Notes under the pieces: model-generated | Databases searched by the model: none | The model's input: the letters and a program-made list of their open reading frames with translations, nothing else | Told to the model about the DNA's origin: nothing | Virus record (IMG/VR): IMGVR_UViG_3300044530_000541 | Coordinates: 1 to 21,094 of that record | DNA length: 21,094 bases | Origin: a virus | Direction: 5' to 3' (one strand) | Program-made: the position numbers and the translations under genes | Shown here: positions 14,119 through 21,094 of the stretch, piece by piece | Layout: each line of letters starts with the position of its first letter | Position numbering within the stretch: the first letter of the stretch is position 1

Positions 14119-17100
14119 TGAGTAATCGCAAAATACTAAATGCAGCAGCAACTGGTGGCATTGGCTATTATCCAGTAGTAGGTGCTAGTGACCCATATTA
14201 CGACAATGTGTCATTACTGCTAAATGGCGATACTACGGTTGATGATAATTTTGCTAATGTATCGTTGTTATTAACTGGTAACGATTTGCTGGATAAGTCT
14301 AATAATAAATTAACTGTAACAGCTTATGGACAAGCTTCAGTCACTAGCGTTAAAAAACAATTTGGTACTGGAAGTTATTATTTTGATGGTAGTGGTGATT
14401 ATATTCGACCTGCTGCATCTGACACTTGTATGTTTGGTACTGGCGATTTTACAATAGAATTCTGGACATATCGTATTTCTGGTGGAGAATTTTTCGGTAA
14501 TGGTCCTGCTGGTGGTGGTTCATTTGGCTTAGGGTTAGGTGCTGCAAATGGCGATACAACTAAACTACAATGTGCTATCTATGGTTCTCCTGCTGCTAAT
14601 TTATCATGTGTAACTAATTTCCCTTCAAATCAATGGATTCATGTTGCTGTTACCCGTGCTAGTGGAACAACTAGAATATTTCTTAATGGTGTTAAAGATG
14701 CTGAAACTACAGCTGGCGGTGCAAACAACACCACAAATACGCCAAGTGTTGGCGAAGTATGGCTGGGTTCTGGTTCAACTTTAAACGGTTACATTGACGA
14801 CTTCCGCATAACCAAAGGTGTAGCTCGATACACTACTAATTTTACACCACCTACTGCGGCATTACCATCACATGAGATATTAGATAGTTCAGTTTATAGA
14901 TTACCTGTAACTGCTTACGGTAACGCAAGGATTAATACAGCTACTAAGAAGTATGGCACTGGTGCTATGTATTTTGATGGGAATGGGGATTATTTAACAT
15001 TACCAGCTAGTTCTAACTTAGATATAGGCGGTGGTGATTTTACTATTGAATTGTGGTGTTGGTACGCTGGAACTACATGGCCATCTAACAATGATTTATT
15101 AGGTACTGGTGGATACTATACTGCTGGTAAAAATGGTAATTGGGCATTTAGTATTCGTAATGCTACAGCAATAATGTTTGTTATTTACAATGGACAATCT
15201 GATACAACTGGTGGTGTTTACGATTTTACAGTACCTAACATATCTGTACAAAGCTGGCATCACATAGCTGTAACTAGGCTTAACGGGTTGGTTAATATTT
15301 GGGTGGATGGTGTTAAAAGTGTAACTAGTTTAACAAATAATACTGCAATTAGCGATGGTAGTGCTTCAGGTTTAAAAGTTGGAGGGTATATCTATCCAGC
15401 ATCACCAAATTATTTTTATGGTTACATAGATGACATCCGTATAACCAAAGGTTACGCACGTTACACAACCAACTTCACACCACCAACTACAGCATTACCA
15501 ACAACACCTCCAACTATCTTAGCTGACCCTTGGTGGGGCAATGTGTCATTGTTACTAGACGGTAACACAACTGACGCATACGACCCGTATTGGCAGAATG
15601 TGTCACTGATGTTAACTGGTGATGATTTTATTGATTGGTCTAATCAGCATAATGCTATTACAGTTGCTGGGAATACAAGTATTAATACAGTAACGAAGAA
15701 ATACGGCACAGGTGCTATGTATTTTGATGGCAGTGGGGATTATTTAAATTTGCCTATAACTTCAAAATTACTATTAGATGGCGACTTTACTATAGAAATG
15801 TGGATACAATTGCCGTTATCGGCAGCATTGACATATTATTTCTTGCTTGGTTTTTCGTCACCGAATAATTACATAGCCTTAAACAAAGCAGATGCAGCTA
15901 ATTATAAATTGGAATACTATGATGGTGGCAATGATATTTATTCAACTGTAACCTTACCTCTAAACTCTTTCGCACACGTTGCAATTGTAAAGAAAACAAA
16001 TATTATTACTTTATATGTTAATGGAGTTGGGTCATCATCAACGAATACTGGTGCTGTTACATGGGGTAGTGACTCGACTTCTATGTATGTCGGGAAAAGT
16101 TTAGCTTATCCAGGTTCGTGGGAACTGAGTGGTTACATAGACGACCTACGCATAACCAAAGGCATCGCTCGCTACACAGCAAACTTCACACCACCTATCG
16201 CAGCATTACCAGCATTTAAAATCCAAGACCGTACTCAGAATAACCTGACACTTACACCTTATGGCAATGTTCAACTTAGCACTGATGTTAAGAAGAATGG
16301 TACTGGTAGTATGTTCTTTGATGGTACTGGGGATTATTTATCTATTCCTATGAGTAGCAATTTACAATTAGGGTCAGGTCAATTTACTGTCGAATGCTGG
16401 TTTTATGCTAATAGTATTTCGGGTACTAATACTGCATTAATGGGTTGCTACCGAGTAACATCATATCCATCAAATACTGCAGGTTGGGATATTATATACC
16501 AAAGCAGCACTATTACATTTAGATGGGGTTCTCCTGCTTATAATGATATTGGTCAGATTGCTACTACTGCGAACCAATGGCATCACGTTGCTGTTGTAAA
16601 TGCTGGTTCAAATATTAAAATGTTTTTAGATGGTATTCAAGTAGCATCAATAACAACAAATGCTATCGTAACAGACAGCGCAGAATCCACATTGTGGATA
16701 GGATGGGCAGGTTCATTATCAGGAACAACGATTAACCCATTCAACGGCTACATCGACGACCTACGCATAACCAAAGGTTACGCACGATACACCCAAAACT
16801 TTACTCCACCTAGCCAGTCATTTGCTACTCAGTATATCTCAACAGGTTTTGACCCTAATTACGCTGACGTATCGTTGTTATTGACAGGTGAAGGGACTAA
16901 TGGTAGTACGACGTTTACGGATTTGAGTAGTAGTCCTAAGACTATAACAGCTTATGGTAATGCGCAGATTAGTACTGCACAGAAAAAGTATGGTACAGGT
17001 AGTATGTACTTTGATGGTAGTGGGGATTATGCAACGATTCCGTCCACAGCTACTGGGTTCAGTGGTGATTTTACAGTAGAAGGTTGGTGCTACTACAGTA

Positions 17101-18842
17101 ATACGACTGGGTATGCAACTATTTTTGATGCTAGAGCAGCAGGTACATATTCAGGAATTTTACTATATGTTAATGTTGGAACTAGTTCCATAAATGTAAC
17201 TGTCGGAGCTAGTACGGTTATTATAACTGGAGCTAACCCAGCAGCAAATATATGGTTTCATTTTGCATTATCCAGAAGTGGTACATCCATTTATTTGTTT
17301 ATTAATGGTTCACAAGTAGGTTCAACCGCAACTAATAGTACAGCATTTCCATCAAATACATTATATTTAGGTGCATTTCGTGAACCAACGCCAACCTTAA
17401 ATGGGTATATTGACGACCTAAGAATAACAAAAGGCATCGCTCGTTACACAACCAACTTCACACCACCAACCTACGCATTAGCTACTACAGCTGGTACACC
17501 ATTTGATGTTAATCGCAGTAGCACATCGTTATTGCTAAGAGGTAATGGCACGAATGGTAGCACATCGTTTACAGATGAATCGCCTAATAATTTGACTGTG
17601 ACTACTTATGGTCAAACTCAGATTAGTACAAGTGTTAAAAAGTATGGTACTGGTGCTATGTATTTTGATGGCAATAGTGATTATTTGAGTGTTTCAAATA
17701 GTGCTAATTTTGCGTTTGGAACTGGAGATTTTACTATTGAGTGTTGGGTTAATATTGCGTTGTTTTCGTCTAATCCGGTTATTATCGATACTAGAGCTAC
17801 TTCATCTTCTTCTGCTGGATTTGCACTATTCTTCGATACGTCAGGTAAGCTAAATCTATTTTTAGCCAATGCAACCCGAATATTAACATCATCAGCTTAT
17901 AGTTCAAATGTTTGGTATCATGTTGCTTTAGTGCAATCGTCATCTATAATTTCTTTATATGTAAACGGGATTGTTGCAGGTACATATACAAATTCTTATA
18001 CATTAACAGATACTCTATGTGCGATAGGCTCTCTTACTAGCTATGATGCTGGTTCAGTTTATAAAATGAATGGTTACATAGACGACCTAAGAATAACCAA
18101 AGGCTACGCACGATACACTGCTAACTTTACACCACCTACCTACGAAGACCCAACCGTAACTGGTACTCAGTATGATTATAATTATGCTCAGGTTAGTTTG
18201 TTGTTGAATGGTGATGGTACTAATGGAAGTACATCGTTTACGGATTTGAGTAGTAGTCCTAAGACTATTACAACTTACGGTAATGCTCAGATTAGTACTG
18301 GTACTAAGAAGTTTGGCACTGGTAGTATGTATTTTGACGGTAGTGGAGATTATATATCTACACCTAGTACATCAAATTTATCCTTTGGTTCTGGCAACTT
18401 TACTATTGAGGTTTGGGTTTACGCTAGTGGTTTAGGTTCTTATAACGCTGTATTTGCACAATGGCCTGACGATGGTGCTTCGTCAAATAACTCTTATGTT
18501 ATGGAATCAGTTGGGTCAAGTATGAATTTTTATTGTGCAGCTAGCGGTTCAGTAATATCTGCAACACTTGGAACGATTACAACGGGGTCGTGGATTTATT
18601 ACACAATTTGCAGAAGTGGAAATACTTTATATCCGTTTAAAAATGGGGTTTTAGGAACACCTGTATCAATTACTCAAACATTGAATAGTCCAACATCTAA
18701 TGTAACTGTTGGGGGTAATGTTGCAGGTGGTGGTTTTTGGAACGGTTACATCGACGACCTCCGTATCACCAAAGGCATTGCTCGCTACACAACTGATTTC
18801 ACACCACCAACAGCACCATTACCAACATCTGGAGGATATTAA
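14118..18842 (+). CDS. Giant LamG-repeat adhesin, seven lectin-like domains
   Basis: The start at 14118 overlaps the previous stop (TAATG) and gives 1574 residues; an upstream in-frame ATG at 14082 lies inside the previous gene. The protein is a chain of seven concanavalin A-like (LamG) domains of about 205-235 residues. Each has YGTGxMYFDGSGDY near its start, a GDFTIExW strand, a WxHVAxxR strand, and a closing GYIDDxRITKG ... ARYT-x-x-FTPP signature at residues 224, 435, 672, 877, 1096, 1319 and 1543. Such domains bind sugars or surfaces, so host adhesion is likely. Domains 2 and 4 lack the first strand NVSLLL, while an extra copy of it stands before domains 1 (residue 30) and 3 (residue 475). 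There is no signal peptide or membrane segment. The following gene looks like a fibre assembly chaperone. Confidence 0.9.
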   Translation: MSNRKILNAAATGGIGYYPVVGASDPYYDNVSLLLNGDTTVDDNFANVSLLLTGNDLLDKSNNKLTVTAYGQASVTSVKKQFGTGSYYFDGSGDYIRPAASDTCMFGTGDFTIEFWTYRISGGEFFGNGPAGGGSFGLGLGAANGDTTKLQCAIYGSPAANLSCVTNFPSNQWIHVAVTRASGTTRIFLNGVKDAETTAGGANNTTNTPSVGEVWLGSGSTLNGYIDDFRITKGVARYTTNFTPPTAALPSHEILDSSVYRLPVTAYGNARINTATKKYGTGAMYFDGNGDYLTLPASSNLDIGGGDFTIELWCWYAGTTWPSNNDLLGTGGYYTAGKNGNWAFSIRNATAIMFVIYNGQSDTTGGVYDFTVPNISVQSWHHIAVTRLNGLVNIWVDGVKSVTSLTNNTAISDGSASGLKVGGYIYPASPNYFYGYIDDIRITKGYARYTTNFTPPTTALPTTPPTILADPWWGNVSLLLDGNTTDAYDPYWQNVSLMLTGDDFIDWSNQHNAITVAGNTSINTVTKKYGTGAMYFDGSGDYLNLPITSKLLLDGDFTIEMWIQLPLSAALTYYFLLGFSSPNNYIALNKADAANYKLEYYDGGNDIYSTVTLPLNSFAHVAIVKKTNIITLYVNGVGSSSTNTGAVTWGSDSTSMYVGKSLAYPGSWELSGYIDDLRITKGIARYTANFTPPIAALPAFKIQDRTQNNLTLTPYGNVQLSTDVKKNGTGSMFFDGTGDYLSIPMSSNLQLGSGQFTVECWFYANSISGTNTALMGCYRVTSYPSNTAGWDIIYQSSTITFRWGSPAYNDIGQIATTANQWHHVAVVNAGSNIKMFLDGIQVASITTNAIVTDSAESTLWIGWAGSLSGTTINPFNGYIDDLRITKGYARYTQNFTPPSQSFATQYISTGFDPNYADVSLLLTGEGTNGSTTFTDLSSSPKTITAYGNAQISTAQKKYGTGSMYFDGSGDYATIPSTATGFSGDFTVEGWCYYSNTTGYATIFDARAAGTYSGILLYVNVGTSSINVTVGASTVIITGANPAANIWFHFALSRSGTSIYLFINGSQVGSTATNSTAFPSNTLYLGAFREPTPTLNGYIDDLRITKGIARYTTNFTPPTYALATTAGTPFDVNRSSTSLLLRGNGTNGSTSFTDESPNNLTVTTYGQTQISTSVKKYGTGAMYFDGNSDYLSVSNSANFAFGTGDFTIECWVNIALFSSNPVIIDTRATSSSSAGFALFFDTSGKLNLFLANATRILTSSAYSSNVWYHVALVQSSSIISLYVNGIVAGTYTNSYTLTDTLCAIGSLTSYDAGSVYKMNGYIDDLRITKGYARYTANFTPPTYEDPTVTGTQYDYNYAQVSLLLNGDGTNGSTSFTDLSSSPKTITTYGNAQISTGTKKFGTGSMYFDGSGDYISTPSTSNLSFGSGNFTIEVWVYASGLGSYNAVFAQWPDDGASSNNSYVMESVGSSMNFYCAASGSVISATLGTITTGSWIYYTICRSGNTLYPFKNGVLGTPVSITQTLNSPTSNVTVGGNVAGGGFWNGYIDDLRITKGIARYTTDFTPPTAPLPTSGGY
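16912..16945 (+). repeat. 34-base exact repeat in LamG domain 5, second copy in domain 7
   Basis: This 34-base block, beginning CGTTTACGGATTTGAG, is repeated base for base at 18235-18268. It encodes the start of domains 5 and 7 (FTDLSSSPKT). Flanking bases differ at many third positions, so identity over 34 bases suggests recent copying between the two domains. Confidence 0.85.
18235..18268 (+). repeat. Second copy of the 34-base exact repeat, LamG domain 7
   Basis: Identical to 16912-16945, offset by 1323 bases, which is close to the length of two LamG domains. It lies at the start of domain 7 in the same reading frame. Confidence 0.85.
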
Positions 18843-19282
18843 TGGACATTGCAATTATACAAGACGACCAAGTTGTTGAAATTGGTCACTACAAAAAACT
18901 CTTTCCTGCTACATCGTTTCCTACTACTGGACCAGATGCAGACTTCATGGCTGCTAACAATGTGCTTGGTGTGACTATTTGGAAAGCACATGACAGTACT
19001 ACTGAAAAGTTATCAACATGTGAGCCTTATATTGAAGACAACCAAGTCTTCACTGTAGAAGTATTACCAAAAACAGAAGATGACCTCGCTGCTGATACAT
19101 TGCAACTAGCGAATGATATACGTGCTAAACGCAATCAATTGCTGGTAGAATCAGATTGGACACAGATTCCTGATGTGCCATTAGACAAAGAAGCATGGGG
19201 TTTATATCGCCAAGCATTGCGTGATGTCACATTGCAAGATGGATTTCCACATGATGTAATCTTTCCAGATAAACCAGCATAA
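18842..19282 (+). CDS. Tail-fibre-assembly-chaperone-like protein
   Basis: The 146-residue protein starts in a TAATG overlap with GGAGG a few bases upstream, a strong ribosome binding site. The C-terminal half has the pattern RAKRNQLLVESDWTQIPDVP ... WGLYRQALRDVT ... FPHDVIFPDKP (about 93-145), which matches the C-terminal region of phage tail (fibre) assembly proteins: RNxLLxxSDWTQxPD, then W-x-x-YRQALRD, then FP-x-x-x-x-(W/F)P. The N-terminal half reads like a small beta part (MDIAIIQDDQVVEIGHYKKL). Such proteins help fold or attach large fibres. It sits directly after the LamG gene, so the LamG protein is its probable client (inference). Confidence 0.8.
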   Translation: MDIAIIQDDQVVEIGHYKKLFPATSFPTTGPDADFMAANNVLGVTIWKAHDSTTEKLSTCEPYIEDNQVFTVEVLPKTEDDLAADTLQLANDIRAKRNQLLVESDWTQIPDVPLDKEAWGLYRQALRDVTLQDGFPHDVIFPDKPA

Positions 19283-19289
19283 ATAAAAC

Positions 19290-19318
19290 TTTACTTTTTA
19301 TAAAAAATAATGTACAAT
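19290..19318 (+). promoter_or_regulatory. Possible weak promoter before the 97-residue gene
   Basis: TTTACT (19290-19295), 17 bases, then TACAAT (19313-19318). Both hexamers deviate from consensus, and the TG lies directly against the -10 instead of one base away, unlike P1-P4. It sits in the only sizeable gap of the fibre block, and the spacer contains a perfect AT palindrome (TTTTTATAAAAA). The predicted start site is just before the AAGGAAAA ribosome binding site at 19327. Confidence 0.4.
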
Positions 19319-19337
19319 ATTTATTTAAGGAAAATAT

Positions 19338-19631
19338 ATGGCTATTCAATTAGATTTAACAACAAGCAACTTTGGCGTACCATTTGCAGGTGCTTATTTT
19401 CGTATCGTGACAGCAAGTATCTCACGTCAAAGACAAGCAAACTTTTCAGTAATGATTGACGTAGTAGGTTATGCAACTGTGCCAAGTAATGATGACACAA
19501 AAGACATTGACTTCAGACGCTATCATGCACCATTGGCTGACGTAGAAGCACAAGCTGGCGATAACTTCTTAACTAAAGCTTACAACTGGGTAGCATTGCA
19601 ACCAGACATGCTTGGTTCAGTAGCAGTTTAA
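19338..19631 (+). CDS. Small phage protein of unknown function, 97 residues
   Basis: AAGG at 19327-19330 lies seven bases before the ATG. The product begins MAIQLDLTTSNFGVPFAGAY and has an alternating beta-like pattern, then a DFRRYHAPLADVEAQAGDN segment and a helical LTKAYNWVALQP end. I have an impression of similar small proteins in fibre regions of phages but cannot name a family. It lies between the chaperone-like gene and the YadA-like fibre, so an accessory virion role is possible. Confidence 0.7.
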   Translation: MAIQLDLTTSNFGVPFAGAYFRIVTASISRQRQANFSVMIDVVGYATVPSNDDTKDIDFRRYHAPLADVEAQAGDNFLTKAYNWVALQPDMLGSVAV

Positions 19632-19646
19632 CAATAAGGATACATT

Positions 19647-21094
19647 ATGGCAAAGAACTTATCATCAATATTACGCGGTACTAATTACGGAACATTGCCG
19701 ATAAGTTCTGGCGGTACAGGTGTGACAACAGCAGTAGCTGCTTTAACAGCACTTGGCGCACAAGCTATATTACCTGCAGCTAATGGTAGCGCAAATGGTT
19801 ACTTAACATCTACTGACTGGACTACATTTAATTCTAAACTAGATTCATATACGTTACCAACTGCTGGTGCATCTACATTAGGTGGTATTAAAGTCGGCAC
19901 TGGATTAACTATTGATGGCAATGGCATACTCACAACAACCAATAGTGGAACAGTAACTTCAGTAGCAGGCACTGCACCTATAGCTTCAAGTGGTGGAGCA
20001 ACACCTACTATTAGCATAGCCGCTGCCACTACATCAGTAAGTGGATATCTGACTTCTACAGATTGGAATACATTTAACTCTAAGCAAGCTGCGTTATCAA
20101 ATGCTAGTACATCAGTAAGTGGTATATTAACATCTACAGATTGGAATACATTTAACTCTAAACAAGCTGCTCTAGTATCTGCAACTAATATTAAATCAAT
20201 CAATGGTACTACGTTACTAGGTAGTGGTGATTTGGTTATTAGCAGTGGAGCAAGTGCTACTAAAACAATTGCCAATATAGCAGCTGCATACACGGTAGTA
20301 GCAGGTGACTTGGGTAAAATCATTAATTGTACCTCAGGTACTTTTACCATTAGCTTAACAGCCGCTGCTACTTTGGGTAGTGGGTTTACTTGTACTATTT
20401 GGAATACAAGTACTACTACAACGCACGTAATAACAATTAACCCTAATTTAGTTGAAACGATTGATGGTGCTGCTTCTATTGAGATTAGGACAAACTCAGG
20501 TGTTGATATTGTTTGTACTGGTAGTTCTTGGATTACATCACATAGAAAGAATATAGGTGGTATTTCTCAAAATATAGGTTTGTCATATGCATACGCAGAA
20601 GGTGACGTTTCTACTGCAATAGGTTCGGTAGCATATGCAACAGGTAGTGGTTCTATAGCTTTTGGAAATAATACTTTATCATCTAATAGTTATTCGGTAG
20701 CTATTGGCGCAGGCGCGAAATCTGGCGGAATAAGCAGTGTTGCTATAGGAAATAGTGTAGATGCGGCAAGTGGTTATTCAACCGCAATAGGTAATTATTC
20801 ACTTGGTAATTCTTCTGGCGCAAAAACCGCCACAGGCGCAGGAGCAATGGCACTAGGCGGTTCATACGCTTCTGGTCAAGATAGCTTTGCTGCGGCTGTT
20901 GCGAATAATACGAGTACCTATGGGGCAAACGGTAATAATTCTATTGCGATAGGTAAAAATGCCGCAACCAATGGTTATAATTCAATATCAATAGGTAATG
21001 CTGCACTTAATAATGGGTCAAATGGCATAGCTATTGGAAGTAGTTGTACTACATCTAATGGAGGTGTGTCAATTGGTTCTAGCAATAATGCCGT
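19647..21094 (+). CDS. Large fibre with YadA-type head repeats (3' end outside window)
   Basis: ATG at 19647 with AAGGA upstream opens a frame that stays open to the last base (482 codons plus two bases), so the gene is partial. The N-terminus reads SILRGTNYGTLPISSGGTGV. YLTSTDW or ILTSTDW followed by xTFNSK occurs at about residues 51, 133 and 159, the last two as a 78-base tandem duplication. IKSINGTTLLGSGDL (about 187-201) is shared with fibre B. A beta domain follows (about 210-305). From residue 313 onward come repeats of the trimeric autotransporter head type (AIG-x-x-A-x-A-x-G-x-x-SIAFG, SVAIG, STAIG, SIAIG, SISIG). These predict a left-handed beta-roll trimer, as in YadA, which binds surfaces. 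A likely receptor-binding fibre. Confidence 0.88.
   Translation, partial: MAKNLSSILRGTNYGTLPISSGGTGVTTAVAALTALGAQAILPAANGSANGYLTSTDWTTFNSKLDSYTLPTAGASTLGGIKVGTGLTIDGNGILTTTNSGTVTSVAGTAPIASSGGATPTISIAAATTSVSGYLTSTDWNTFNSKQAALSNASTSVSGILTSTDWNTFNSKQAALVSATNIKSINGTTLLGSGDLVISSGASATKTIANIAAAYTVVAGDLGKIINCTSGTFTISLTAAATLGSGFTCTIWNTSTTTTHVITINPNLVETIDGAASIEIRTNSGVDIVCTGSSWITSHRKNIGGISQNIGLSYAYAEGDVSTAIGSVAYATGSGSIAFGNNTLSSNSYSVAIGAGAKSGGISSVAIGNSVDAASGYSTAIGNYSLGNSSGAKTATGAGAMALGGSYASGQDSFAAAVANNTSTYGANGNNSIAIGKNAATNGYNSISIGNAALNNGSNGIAIGSSCTTSNGGVSIGSSNNA
20031..20186 (+). repeat. 78-base tandem duplication in the fibre gene
   Basis: Two adjacent 78-base units (20031-20108 and 20109-20186) both encode TSVSG(Y/I)LTSTDWNTFNSKQ. 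They share a 29-base identical core beginning TCTACAGATTGG; other differences are mostly at third codon positions. The length is a multiple of three, so the frame is kept. Confidence 0.85.

Larger units (their letters stand above)
14787..18842 (+). repeat. Repeated LamG domain-closing sequence, seven copies
   Basis: The stretch encoding GYIDDxRITKG plus the following ARYTxxFTPP recurs with high nucleotide similarity beginning at 14787, 15420, 16131, 16746, 17403, 18072 and 18744. The spacing is 633, 711, 615, 657, 669 and 672 bases. Such near-repeats could support recombination that adds, removes or swaps domains. Confidence 0.9.

Noticed and set aside
16881-16909. TTGACA-N14-TGG-TAGTAC inside the LamG gene as a fifth promoter of the shared design
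   Set aside because: It lies in coding sequence and is fully explained by the conserved peptide LTGEGTNGST; the -10 is poor.
19799-20350. Open frame of 183 codons on the minus strand
   Set aside because: It mirrors a repetitive Thr/Ser/Ala-rich fibre gene on the + strand, has low-complexity Val/Leu repeats from the tandem duplication, and has no promoter or ribosome binding site.

Overview
This window is a stretch of a tailed double-stranded DNA bacteriophage genome (Caudoviricetes), AT-rich, with every convincing gene on the + strand. The evidence is a packaging and head block in the usual order (terminase large subunit, portal, scaffold-like protein, major capsid protein), followed by a long block of fibre, adhesin and decoration genes packed end to end. 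The promoters look like ordinary bacterial sigma-70 type, so the phage probably uses host RNA polymerase. The host cannot be named from the sequence. The style of the fibre modules (LamG repeats ending in GYIDDxRITKG, YLTSTDW motifs) resembles many environmental, often aquatic, phages of Gram-negative bacteria, but this is an impression and not a demonstration.

Region 1 (1-325) holds no supported gene. It has a hexanucleotide tandem array that runs off the left edge, then a G-poor leader with a promoter. Region 2 (326-2646) carries a calcineurin-like metallophosphoesterase, a doubtful small ORF in a structured gap, and a free-standing GIY-YIG/NUMOD3 homing endonuclease that has its own promoter and a hairpin leader and overlaps the start of terL by 11 bases. 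Region 3 (2636-7163) is DNA packaging and prohead assembly: TerL, two small proteins, portal with its own promoter, scaffold-like protein, a 24-residue basic peptide, and an intrinsic terminator. Region 4 (7176-8533) is the major capsid gene with a strong promoter, a leader of about 100 bases, and a hairpin after the stop.

Region 5 (8534-19282) is a tightly coupled series of eleven genes (TAATG or ATGA overlaps at most junctions). It contains probable capsid-associated or decoration proteins, a collagen-like fibre, several short fibre proteins with paralogous N-terminal anchors, a 1574-residue protein with seven LamG lectin-like domains, and a tail-fibre-assembly-chaperone-like protein. Region 6 (19283-21094) has a weaker promoter, a small conserved-looking phage protein, and the start of a large fibre whose visible C-terminal part is a YadA-type trimeric adhesin head repeat; it runs off the right edge.

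Read together: TerL and portal package DNA into a prohead built from scaffold and capsid protein. The downstream block supplies exterior proteins, probably for surface binding and host recognition. Not seen in the window are a terminase small subunit, prohead protease, head-tail connectors, tail tube, tape measure, lysis genes, integrase, tRNAs or CRISPR. The most interesting points are (a) an apparent nested LamG architecture in the 1574-residue protein, (b) a shared extended -10 promoter design (TTGACA-N14-TGN-TA) in front of four genes, and (c) the homing endonuclease cassette with its hairpin leader.
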